Assembly: GCA_009363875.1 (NCBI GenBank)
Contig: CM018685.1
Span: 52,711,087 to 52,775,086, forward strand
Length of the DNA: 64,000 nt
Source: Mikania micrantha
Taxonomy: Eukaryota; Streptophyta; Magnoliopsida; Asterales; Asteraceae
Reading direction: 5' to 3'
Numbering within the stretch: the stretch's first letter is position 1; each line of letters starts with the position of its first letter. The notes under the pieces are model-generated. The model did not search any database. It had not been told where the DNA came from and saw only the letters and a program-made list of their open reading frames with translations. The position numbers and the translations under genes were made by a program. Positions 47,223-57,450 of the stretch are shown one piece after another.

Positions 47223-47525
47223 TTCTTTACATTGATTAGCGACATGCCGACAAAATATGTCGTTGGCAAAAGCATGATGGTGCATTATACAAGATTTGGT
47301 CTACCTATGGTGTATGATGGGCAGGACGACTTGCCGGCTTACAAGATTCTTGGTTGAGTACTTTGTGAGCTATTATCAAAAACAACAATGCCAAACAATA
47401 CAAGGTGCATGGGTGGGTGGAGGGGTACGCACGAAAATTGTGCGTATTAACGCTTATTCATCTAAAGGATATAAAGCATACAGTCCCTCAGATCGAACCG
47501 ATGAGGTTAGATTGACGTATGATGA
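47223..47525. other. Left flank of the Tat element, undetermined
   Basis: A + strand stretch (47243-47355) reads openly as PTKYVVGKSMMVHYTRFGLP followed by MVYDGQDDLPAYKILG and a stop. I do not recognise it. It may be the flank into which the Tat element inserted, or an older transposon relic. Confidence 0.3.
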
Positions 47526-47883
47526 TGGGGGTCAGTAGATTCCTTTAGCCGAGCTAAGGGATAGCCCAGCTACCGCCCGGCTCGGATAAAGTCCAGCACG
47601 GCCACATCCAACTCAGACCGTCAAATGCAAAGAAGAACCTGAGGAAGATATTGTAACCACTGGGTAAAAGGAAATGGTCAAACAAATGGGGAAAGCCTGC
47701 AAGGCCTTTCCACATAAAAAGCAGCAATCAACCTTTCTAATACAATTCCCTGCAAAAGTATCTCTGCAGGACATGGCCACCTTCTTGACAAAACCAAGGC
47801 AACTTGGTAATAAGTCAAACATTAACACCAATCTGGAAATATCACTACAACCAACACTTATGCATGAAACCAATAGAAGATAA

Positions 47884-49940
47884 TGTCACACCCCCACCTC
47901 TCGTCACCTGAGAATGATGTCATCAAAAGGGTAGCGGAAGCATAGTGGTGATGTCTCAGAGCATGAGGGGTGACTTACTTGATCCGGTATCATTATAGCA
48001 CACAGATTACGAAAAGTAAAACTTACATTACAAGGTTCGTGGTTACAAATATTATTACAGTTTATACATATTACAATTTATTTAACTACAGTTATTGCTA
48101 GTGCTATGAGTGCATCCTCACCGTTGTCCTTGATTGCCTGCAAAAGTTTTAGTTTCGAAAACATCAGCACAAAGCTGGTGAGTTCATACAGTTTAGTTAA
48201 ATCATATGATATGACAGTTAAGTTCAAATACATGTTCACAGTTCCGGATAACCATGGGACCCGTATCTAGTTCCTTTCGGACGATATGTTCAGTTCTCGA
48301 TATTACCCGTCGGTAAATATCTTATTGCCTCATTATCTTAATGTCTATCACACCATTAAGAAGTTCAGGAAACAGATAACAAACATTCACACCAGGGGAG
48401 ATGCAATCCTCCCAGTGAATGGGGTGTCAACCGATAGTACTATCAATGTTTTCTGCTCGGCCACACATGGGTTCACTAGATACAGTTCAAGAATGAGGAC
48501 TTTGATATCATGATAGAGATACTAACGGCAACAATCCCATGAAATCCACAAATTCAGTTAATCACATGAAATCACGCAGATAACAGTGACACATATCATA
48601 TGATCGAGAAAAGTTTAGCAGTTATACCCCGATGTTTATAAAACATTAAAAGAACAGGGGTGATACGAAACTCACCTGATGATATAAGGTAGCAAAATCT
48701 CTCAAATCTAACAACAAAGAGATGATTCTGCATTTAATTATATTTAATAAGTTATTTTTGTTCTAGTTTACTGATTAGATCTTTCTGAACGTTCAATGTC
48801 AAAGACATTGCTTAATAAATCATCAACTCGATATTAATTATATAATTAATTAATTTAAGGTTATATCATACAATGTATGATAATGTAGGAATCTACATTG
48901 CATTAGATTCCTGATACAAAGTTGATGACTCTCTTGATTAATCTAAATAATCTCGGATTAATCAAATAGTTAATATCGTTGATTATAATATTAAGACAAT
49001 TTTTAGATGATTTAATGGCTTAGAATTGATTAATCCTTGTTATTGATTACCCAAATATCATGAAATATCACAATGTAGCATCATAATAGGTGAAATAACC
49101 AGATTTAACATACTAATCTGACTGTTATCATAAACATCAGATAATCATTCCAATGAGTATGTTAATGATTATGATTAGTTTGAAACACTTGGATTTAACC
49201 TTTGCATTTCAAAGATTAATCAAACTAATCACCTACATTGTCATAATCAAATGGTTTAAACCATTATAATCATAGGTATGATTTCATGCAAACCGGGCAT
49301 CACAACGGATCAAAACAAGGATTTAACCGTTAGAACTTCGTGTTCTTCGTTTATAATCAATCCTAGCCATCATCTAGGCAATAATCAACAATCCTAACTA
49401 TCTCATTACGTTCAAAATCAAGATCTAATCAATCAAAATCAAACTAGAAGGTTAAAACGAACCGTTACCTGTTCTGACGAGTTCCTGCGGGTAAAACTAC
49501 GATCGGGACTTGTATATACGATCCGTGGGATGATCCAGATGTTTGAGGAGCTTAGATTTGAAGTTTGGAAGTGTTTGCTGGCTGGTTTTTCGTTTAAGAA
49601 CGAAGCAGGGACGAAAAAATGAAGTTCTACAAGTTTCTATGCGATCTGATCATCAAAATATATTTTTTTGCCGACATAGTCGCCAGGCGTATCGCCTGGG
49701 TTGGTACACCCACGCCAGGCGTACCGCCTGACCCGATTTTCATCCCATTTTTGATTTAAACTTCGTTTCGCGATTCCGGGGGCATACGAACTCCGTTTTG
49801 CGTGCGGTTTTCGCCCACGTTCATCATTTTTCACGTTCTAACAATCCCCATTAACAAAAGTTGTTAATTCCTCGTGGATTTCAAACACGATCAAATGTGC
49901 TTACGTCATTATGCCAAATTCTTCGTACGCAACCGTCACA
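47884..49940 (-). repeat. 3' LTR of the Tekay element
   Basis: 2057 bp, equal in length to its partner at 57451-59507. Contains two GC palindromes, CCAGGCGTATCGCCTGG and CCAGGCGTACCGCCTG (about 49686-49730), a TGGTTTAAACCA palindrome (about 49251) and a small hairpin (48165-48177) that recurs in other LTRs of this window. The short open frames in it occur identically in both copies and look non-coding. Confidence 0.95.
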
Positions 49941-49953
49941 GTCTCCTCCTGTT
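49941..49953 (-). promoter_or_regulatory. Polypurine tract of the Tekay element
   Basis: On the minus strand AACAGGAGGAGAC directly precedes the LTR start TGTGACGG; this primes plus-strand DNA synthesis. Just upstream the inverted pair AATTTCGGGACGAAATT (about 49962-49978) can fold into a small hairpin. Confidence 0.85.
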
Positions 49954-50003
49954 AAAGGAATTTCGTCCCGAAATTTAATGAAGACTTATCTGTCGACAAT
50001 TGT

Positions 50004-53000
50004 TTATGAGAACAAGTGAGGATATTTGGCTTTCATCTGATCTTCACGTTCCCAGGTATATTCAGGTCCTCGTAGAGAGTTCCAGCGAACTTTAACGATT
50101 GGTATACGACTGCGTTTGAGTACCTTAACTTCTCGATCCATTACTTCTACCGGTTCTTCGGTAAACTGAAGTTTATCATCGATCTGAAGTTCTTCAAAAG
50201 GTACGATCAAAGATTCATCGTTTAAACACTTTTTCAGATTTGATACGTGAAAAACGTCATGAATGTTACTGAGTTCAAGAGGTAATTCGAGTCTGTAGGC
50301 TACAGATCCAATTCGTTCAAGAATTTTAAATGGCCCTACAAACCTCGGTGAGAGTTTACCTCGTTTACCAAATCTGAAAATGCCCTTCCAGGGTGATACT
50401 TTCAACATTACACGATCACCAACTTGGAATTCTAGTGGTCTACGACGGTTATCAGCATAACTCTTTTGACGATCGCGAGCAGCTTTAATTCGTTCTTGAA
50501 TCAGTGCGATCTTGTCAGTGGTTTCTTGGATGAATTCTGGGCCAATGATTTGATTTTCTCCTATTTCCGACCAGCAAATAGGAGATCTGCACTTGCGCCC
50601 ATACAGTGCCTCGAATGGAGCGCATTGTATGCTGGTATGGTAGCTGTTATTGTACGAGAATTCCACAAGTGGAAGATGAATATCCCAGCTACCTCCAAAA
50701 TCAATCACACAGCTTCTGAGCATGTCTTCTAACGTTTGATTTGTTCGCTCCGTTTGCCCATCCGTTTGTGGATGATAGGATGTGCTCATATTGATTTGCG
50801 TGCCCAGAGCATTCTGAAGAGTTTGCCAAAATCGTGACATAAATCGACTATCTCTGTCAGAAATGATAGAGATCGGTACTCCATGTCGAGATACAATCTC
50901 ATTAACATAGAGTTTAGCCAGTCGATCCATAGAGTAATCTTCTCGGATGGGTAAGAAATGCGCAGATTTAGTAAGGCGATCAACGATAACCCATATCGAG
51001 TCATGGTTACGTGACGTTCTGGGTAGTTTTGTAATGAAATCCATAGAGATCTGATCCCATTTCCACATGGGAATCTCAGGTTGTTGGAGTAACCCAGAAG
51101 GTCGTTGATGTTCAGCCTTCACTTTAAGACACGTTAAACATCGGTCCACGTATTCTAATACGTTTCTCTTCATCCCAGGCCACCAGTAAAAATCTCTAAG
51201 ATCTTTATACATTTTATCGGCACCTGGATGAATAGAATACCTGGATTTGTGCGCCTCATCCAAGATAATAGTTCGAGAGTTACCGAATAAAGGAATCCAC
51301 ATTCGGTCTTTGAAATACAACAGTCCATCAACCTTAGTATCGAGTTTCTTATCTAATCCTCTTAGTCCCTCAGCAGAATAATTCGTTGTTTGTAAAGCTT
51401 GTTGCTGAGCATTTCTAATCTGAGGAATTAGACTAGTTTGGATAGTCAAACCTAACGCTCTCACACGTAGGGGTTTGATCCGTTCCTTGCGACTCAAGGC
51501 ATCGGCCACAACATTTGCCTTGCCTGGGTGATAACGGATTTCACAATCATAATCGTTCAAGAGTTCAACCCATCGCCTTTGTCGCATGTTCAACATTTTC
51601 TGATCTAGAATATGTTGGAGACTTTTGTGATCCGTGTACACAATACACTTGGTTCCGTACAGATAATGTCTCCAAATCTTGAGTGCAAACACAACTGCAC
51701 CTAGTTCTAGATCATGAGTGGTATAGTTCTTCTCGTGTACTTTCAACTGCCGAGAAGCGTAAGCAATCACCTTATCGTTCTGCATTAAAACACACCCAAG
51801 TCCCTGACGGGAAGCATCACAATAAACCGTGAAGTTATCTGTACCTTCCGGTAGTGCTAAGATAGGTGCATTGCAGAGTTTATGTTTCAACAGTTGGAAA
51901 GCCTCCTCCTGTTGGGAACCTCATATAAACGGTTGGTTCTTCTGAGTCAAAGTGGTAAGTGGCAGAGCGATTTTTGAAAAGTTCTTGATAAATCGACGAT
52001 AATAACCTGCCAACCCCAAGAATTGACGTATTTCAGTCGGGGTTCGGGGTGTCTCCCATTGTTCTACCGCTTTGATCTTACTGGGATCCACTTGAATACC
52101 ATTCTCATTCACAACATGCCCCAGAAACTGAACTTCTCGTAACCAAAATTCACACTTGGAAAATTTGGCATATAGCTGTTCACGTGCTAGAAGTTCTAAG
52201 ATGAGTTTCAGATGTTGGGCATGTTCCTGCTGGTTCCGGGAATAAATGAGAATATCATCAATAAATACAATCACAAACTTATCCAGATAAGGTCTACATA
52301 CTCGGTTCATCAGATCCATAAAAACTGCAGGTGCATTGGTTAAACCAAACGTCATTACTAAAAACTCGTAATGTCCGTACCGGGTTCGGAAAGCAGTTTT
52401 TGGAACATCATTGTCATGGATTCGCAACTGATGATATCCGGACCTCAAATCAATTTTTGAGAAATATGTAGCACCTTGCAACTGATCAAACAGATCATCA
52501 ATACGAGGTAATGGATAACGGTTCTTGATTGTCAGTTTATTGAGTTCCCTGTAGTCGATACACATCCTGAATGATCCATCTTTCTTTTTCACAAAAAGAA
52601 TTGGTGCTCCCCAGGGTGAAAAAATGGGTCGAATGAAACCTTTATCAAGAAGTTCCTGTAATTGACCTGAAAGTTCTTGCATTTCAGATGGCGCAAGCCG
52701 ATACGGGGCTTTAGCAACAGGTGCAGCGCCAGGAATCAAGTCAATACGAAATTCAACCTGTCTTGTTGGGGGTAATCCTGATATATCTTCAGGAAAAACT
52801 TCAGGAAAATCTTTGACTACTGGGATATCAGTGATACGTGTAGGTGAAAAATTGTGCTCGGTCACGTGTGCCAGGAAAGCATAACAGCCTTTCCTTAAAA
52901 ATTTCTGAGCCCGCATACAAGATATGAGACCAAGTTTTCTACCGGCTCGTTCTCCTTGAACTACCAGTGTATTACCGTTAGGTAATGGAATACGGATCAC

Positions 53001-54662
53001 CTTAGTTTGACATACAACTTCCGCTTGGTTATCAGAAAGCCAATTCATGCCTACCACGACATCAAAGCTACCAAGCTCAATAGGAAGTAAGTCGATACAG
53101 AAAAGGTGATCATTCAGATTCAAGGAACATCCTTGAATAACACTGCTAGTTTTGATCATCTTGCCGTTTGCAAGTTCAATGACATAAGGAGTTTCTAGTT
53201 CTACCGTAGGCAATGAAAGTAATGATGCAAATTCAGGAGAAATAAAACTCTTATCTGCTCCTGTGTCAAATAAAACTGATGCATAAAGATTATTGAGAAG
53301 GAACGTACCAGTGACAATGTTTGCATCATGTCTTGCCTCGGCTGCACCAATCTGAAAAGCTCTACCCCTAGCTTGATTCCCTGGATTGGTGTTATTGGTT
53401 GGACAATTGCGCATGAGGTGATCAGGGCTTCCACAAGTGTAACATGACCGGTTCGTTTGAGCAGTGGGTCGTGGAGCTTGGTTTGGTTGACGAGCAGGAA
53501 AGTTGCAGTATTTAGCATAGTGTCCTACCCGATTACATTTTACACAAACAGGACATGGTCCTGTGTGATGGTAGGGACACCTATCACATTTGGGCGCCGG
53601 CCCAGTGTAAACTTTCCTCTCCGGTGCCGCCGCTCCATAGTTTTTCACGGTTGGTTTGTTCTGACTGGTTTCAGCTGGAGCTTTGGCCTTGGACTTGCCA
53701 AACCATTTACGTTTGGTACCTTTAGAAACGTTCGAGGTACCAGCTTCACTACGGCCCACAGCCGTTTGAGATTTTGAGATCAATGTACCACTTCTTACCG
53801 CCTCATCGGTAAGCTTGGTGGTCAACAGAATGGTTCTTTTGAGGGTTGTGGGTTCAGCAGCAGTTACATTTCCCCGAATCTGGGGAACCAACCCTTTGAT
53901 ATACTTCTCAATCAATGCTGCCTCAGTTGAAAACATATTGGGAAGTAGACAAGTAAGTTCATGAAAACGATCGGTGTAGGCTAAAGAATCAGCACCGACC
54001 ATTGAGTGACTCCAGAATTCCTCCTGAAGTTTTTGGATTTCAGTGATTGGGCAGTACTCTGACATAATCAGAGTTTTGAATTCATTCCAGCCCATAGAAT
54101 CAACTGTCACAGAACCCAAAGTTTTAGCCTGGGTATTCCACCAGGTAAGAGCTGATTCTTTCAAAGAACAGGCAGCATAAGACACCTTATGCTCCTCCAG
54201 ACACTGGCTGATTTTCAGTTTTGTTTCCATCTCCTCGATCCACCTAAGGAGTCCAGCCGCTCCTTCCTTACCTGTGAAAGTAGGTGGGTTACAGGAAGCA
54301 AAGTATTTATACGTACATCCCTGTCGTGGTGGATCAGGAGCAGTAGTAGTTGTGCCTGTGGTATGAACAGTTTCAACGTGTCCACCTGTGGCATTATGTT
54401 CCACATGACCAGACCCAGAAGTGACATGTGGCTGTGGTGGTATTACAATGCCAGCAGCCGATAGCTGTTCCTTTACGATTCGGGCTATAGCTGCTTCATT
54501 CAATACCGACCCACTAGGAGCTGCCGTTGGTGTCGGGTTTGGGTCCTGGTTCACCAGAGGAATGGTATTTGTTTCAGAAACAGGTGGTGGAACTGGATTC
54601 GGTTCAGGGGAAGTAATATTCTCAGTAGCTTTCTTAGCTGGACGACCTCTTTTCGGAGCCAT
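50004..54662 (-). CDS. Tekay gag-pol polyprotein with one internal stop
   Basis: One frame of 1553 codons from ATG 54662 (MAPKRGRPAKK) to TAA 50004, interrupted only by TGA at 51921-51923 (codon 914), where family members have Trp. Order: Gag; two CCHC knuckles at about 370-405 (CVKCNRVGHYAKYC, CYTCGSPDHLMRNC); protease FDTGADKSF at about 465; reverse transcriptase with FVIVFIDDILIYS at about 800; the stop; RNase H (FTVYCDASRQGLGCVL); integrase with an HHCC finger (CLTCLKVKAEH) and DDE core (MDFITKLP, IISDRDSRF, NQTLEDMLR); then a chromodomain-like tail (VRWNSLRGPEYTWEREDQMK). The stop would remove RNase H and integrase, so this copy probably needs help in trans unless it is read through. A GCAG acceptor lies 5 nt upstream of the ATG. 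Confidence 0.93.
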
Positions 54663-54666
54663 AGTT

Positions 54667-56280
54667 CTGCTCACATGCAGACAAACTCAGGTCAGTTCAA
54701 GAATATTAAAAATATAACCCTTTTTAATCACATAACTCAACCATGTTCAGACATGCTGACAATTTCATGTTGAAATGTGATCATTTAAGTATTCAAGTAT
54801 AACTACATTGAAAAGATCCAGATACGTTCTCAATTCACACTAGTCATTCAGATATTCGTAGTTATACTTAGTCCTGTTATTTCAAAACATGTGTAAAGTA
54901 TAACCCAACTCATTGCCTCGCAATACATGTTTTTAGAGATATGTTCATACAGGACTAGGATATGTTCTCACACAAATCCTCTGATATGTTCTCAGTTCAT
55001 GTACTAGATATGTTTTCACACAACAACAAATATGTTCACATGTTCTCGTACAGTATGGCTCTCGTACTGTACTTTAATTACAGATATGTTCTCATTAGTT
55101 ATGTTCTCGTTCACATTACAGATACGTTCTCGTTTAGATATGTTCTCGTACAGTATGGCTCTCGTACTGTACTTTTAGTAACTGATATGTTCTCGTATAG
55201 TATGGCTCTCGTACTATACTTTAGTTACTGATATGTTCTCGTTCACATTACAGATACGTTCTCGTTTAGATATGTTCTCGTACAGTATGGCTCTCGTACT
55301 GTACTTTTAGTTACTGATATGTTCTCGTTCACATTACAGATACGTTCTCGTTTAGATATGTTCTCGTACAGTATGGCTCTCGTACTGTACTTTTAGTAAC
55401 TGATATGTTCTCGTATAGTATGGCTCTCGTACTATACTTTAGTTACTGATATGTTCTCGTTCACATTACAGATACGTTCTCGTTTAGATATGTTCTCGTA
55501 CAGTATGGCTCTCGTACTGTACTTTTAGTTACTGATATGTTCTCGTTCACATTACAGATACGTTCTCGTTTAGATATGTTCTCGTACAGTATGGCTCTCG
55601 TACTGTACTTTTAGTAACTGATATGTTCTCGTATAGTATGGCTCTCGTACTATACTTTAGTTACTGATATGTTCTCGTTCACATTACAGATACGTTCTCG
55701 TTTAGATATGTTCTCGTACAGTATGGCTCTCGTACTGTACTTTTAGTTACTGATATGTTCTCGTTCACATTACAGATACGTTCTCGTTTAGATATGTTCT
55801 CGTACAGTATGGCTCTCGTACTGTACTTTTAGTTAATATATTCGCATACAGTATGGCTCTCGTACTGTATTTTCGCGCAATATATGTTTTTAGTTAAATA
55901 TATTCGCATACAGTATGGCTCTCGTACTGTATTTTCGCGCAATATATTTTCAGTTAGATACGTTTTCATACTGGTATGTTCATAGATACGTTCTCATACT
56001 GATATGTTCATAGATACGTTCTCATACTGATATATTCATAGATACGTTCTCATACTGATATGTTCATAGATACGTTCTCATACTGATATAGATATAGTGT
56101 TCACATAACATACAACAGATATACAGAAACAAACGTTTGATTAAAACAACACTGTTATTATAGAACCATAAAGTTTATGATACAAAGAGTGCCCTTATAA
56201 TACATCCATACAAACAACCTATCCGTCTATGAGATGTACAATGAAAATCCCAAAAATGTGGGTCAACTGATCTGACTTAC
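54667..56280 (-). promoter_or_regulatory. Candidate intron joining the extra ORF to gag
   Basis: On the minus strand a strong donor, CG|GTAAGTCAG, overlaps the stop codon of the extra ORF (exon would end at 56281). An acceptor, TGTGAGCAG|AACT, lies just before the gag ATG (exon would begin at 54666). Joining them reads ..LRTMAPKR in one frame, removes the stop and excises the whole minisatellite. No transcript evidence is available, so this is a prediction. Confidence 0.4.
54940..56095. repeat. Minisatellite with higher-order structure, Tekay leader
   Basis: Tandem array between the extra ORF and gag. Marker GTTCTCGTTCACATTACAG starts at 55103, 55235, 55321, 55453, 55539, 55671 and 55757, so spacing alternates 132 and 86 bp and the higher-order period is 218 bp. 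Sub-units carry short inverted repeats. A second array of 28-bp units (GATACGTTCTCATACTGATA at 55985, 56013, 56041, 56069) follows towards the extra ORF. Open frames in it (e.g. at 54962) follow from the repeat. Confidence 0.93.
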
Positions 56281-57098
56281 CGTAAGAAATACGGTAAACA
56301 GGCTAGCACTATAGCTATGGTAGCAAGTACTATAGCTAACCAGATAAGTCTAGCCTCGGTGCTCAGCGTACCGAGCATCCAGATCAGTCCCTGCAGCCTT
56401 TCCCCAAAGGCTGCCACCCGCTGCTTACATGCAGCAATCATCTCCCTCCACCAGGTCCTCCGAAGGCGATCCTCAATGGTCGCCCTCCAAGCTAGAGTGT
56501 CCGCACCCTGAGTAGTCACATGCTCCATAAGAGCCAGGTGAGACGTGAGAATCTCCAACACCGTGTTACGGGTGTCCTCCATCGTGGCATGGTGCTGCTG
56601 CAAATCCTGTCGGAGGCCCAGCAGGTCCTGAGATACCTGCTGTACCTGAGCCCGAAGCTCAGCCTGGTGGGAGGATTCTCCCACCTCGTGTACTGGTGCT
56701 GGCTCGTCCCGTGGAGCCATAGGGCGTCGTGGAGGTAGTCCCGTAGTCTTGCGGGCTTGGCCCCGCATACGCCTGAGCCCGTCCCATGCCGGGGCTCTGT
56801 GTGGTGAGGAGCTCTGCCTCCTCATGGCCGAAGCGTCGGCCAGCGGTGAGTGGGGTGGACTGTGCACCGGTGGGGATCCCGGTGGTGGTGGTGGTATAAA
56901 CGGAGATCCAGGCGGTAGTGGTGGTACAAAAGGAGATCCGGGTGGTGTAGCTGGTAGCTGTGGTCCCACCTGGGATGATACAGAAGACGCATGAGATGGT
57001 ACTGCACCCGAGCTCGATCCCGAGCTGTCACTGGGTGTGTCGTCAAGGATGATGTAAGGGAATCTCTGGTAAATATAGTTTTCTCCCGGATTCGCCAT
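56277..57098 (-). CDS. Extra ORF of the Tekay element: Pro-rich, tail-anchored, 273 aa
   Basis: Lies between primer site and gag in the same orientation, from ATG 57098 (MANPGENYIYQRFPYIILDD) to TAA 56277. A Ser-rich N terminus leads into three PPGSPF/PPGSPP-type proline repeats at about 50-85. A basic stretch (about 88-130) and a Gln/Leu-rich, probably coiled-coil segment (about 145-190, AELRAQVQQVSQDLLGLRQD) follow. The C terminus has one hydrophobic helix at about 249-268 (LIWLAIVLATIAIVLACLPY) ending FLR, so the protein would be tail-anchored. No homologous domain recognised; not an integrase, RNase H or classic envelope by position. An uninterrupted frame and nearby intact cis elements suggest it is maintained. 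A GTAAGT donor overlaps its stop. Confidence 0.75.
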   Translation of the reverse strand: MANPGENYIYQRFPYIILDDTPSDSSGSSSGAVPSHASSVSSQVGPQLPATPPGSPFVPPLPPGSPFIPPPPPGSPPVHSPPHSPLADASAMRRQSSSPHRAPAWDGLRRMRGQARKTTGLPPRRPMAPRDEPAPVHEVGESSHQAELRAQVQQVSQDLLGLRQDLQQHHATMEDTRNTVLEILTSHLALMEHVTTQGADTLAWRATIEDRLRRTWWREMIAACKQRVAAFGERLQGLIWMLGTLSTEARLIWLAIVLATIAIVLACLPYFLR

Positions 57099-57429
57099 TG
57101 CTGAATAAACAAAGTTCTAGATCAGTATCATGAAATAAACATTGAATAATAATATTCAATACAAACATGATATGATATCTCTTCCTATCTCAAAGCAACT
57201 ATTAGTCTTTAGAATTGTTATAGTTCAGCTTGGATTGACTTAAACTAGAATGCACAAGTATTACAAATTTCAGTTATGCTGGCCACTCATAACTGAAACC
57301 TGGATCACTCGATTATCCTAACTTAAATCAACACAAGTTTTGTTCGTTCGTTGTATTCAGTGCTCTCTGTGTCATTATACGAACCTATGGTTATAGTCTA
57401 GGTTTCTAAGTCAACCTAATTCTCTATAA

Positions 57430-57447
57430 CCTGTGGCTCTGATACCA
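57430..57447 (-). promoter_or_regulatory. Primer-binding site of the Tekay element
   Basis: On the minus strand, three bases after the 5' LTR end, TGGTATCAGAGCCACAGG; the first 13 bases are the standard complement of the plant initiator tRNA-Met 3' end. Confidence 0.92.
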
Positions 57448-57450
57448 CCC

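Noticed and set aside
48286..48513. 75-codon ORF present twice (also 57853-58080)
   Set aside because: It is in the Tekay LTRs, antisense to the element; identity between copies reflects LTR homology, not selection.
54962..55231. 89-codon ORF with repeated MFSY words
   Set aside because: Translation of the Tekay minisatellite on the strand opposite to the element.
56749..56994. Gly-rich + strand ORF
   Set aside because: Antisense of the proline repeats of the extra ORF.
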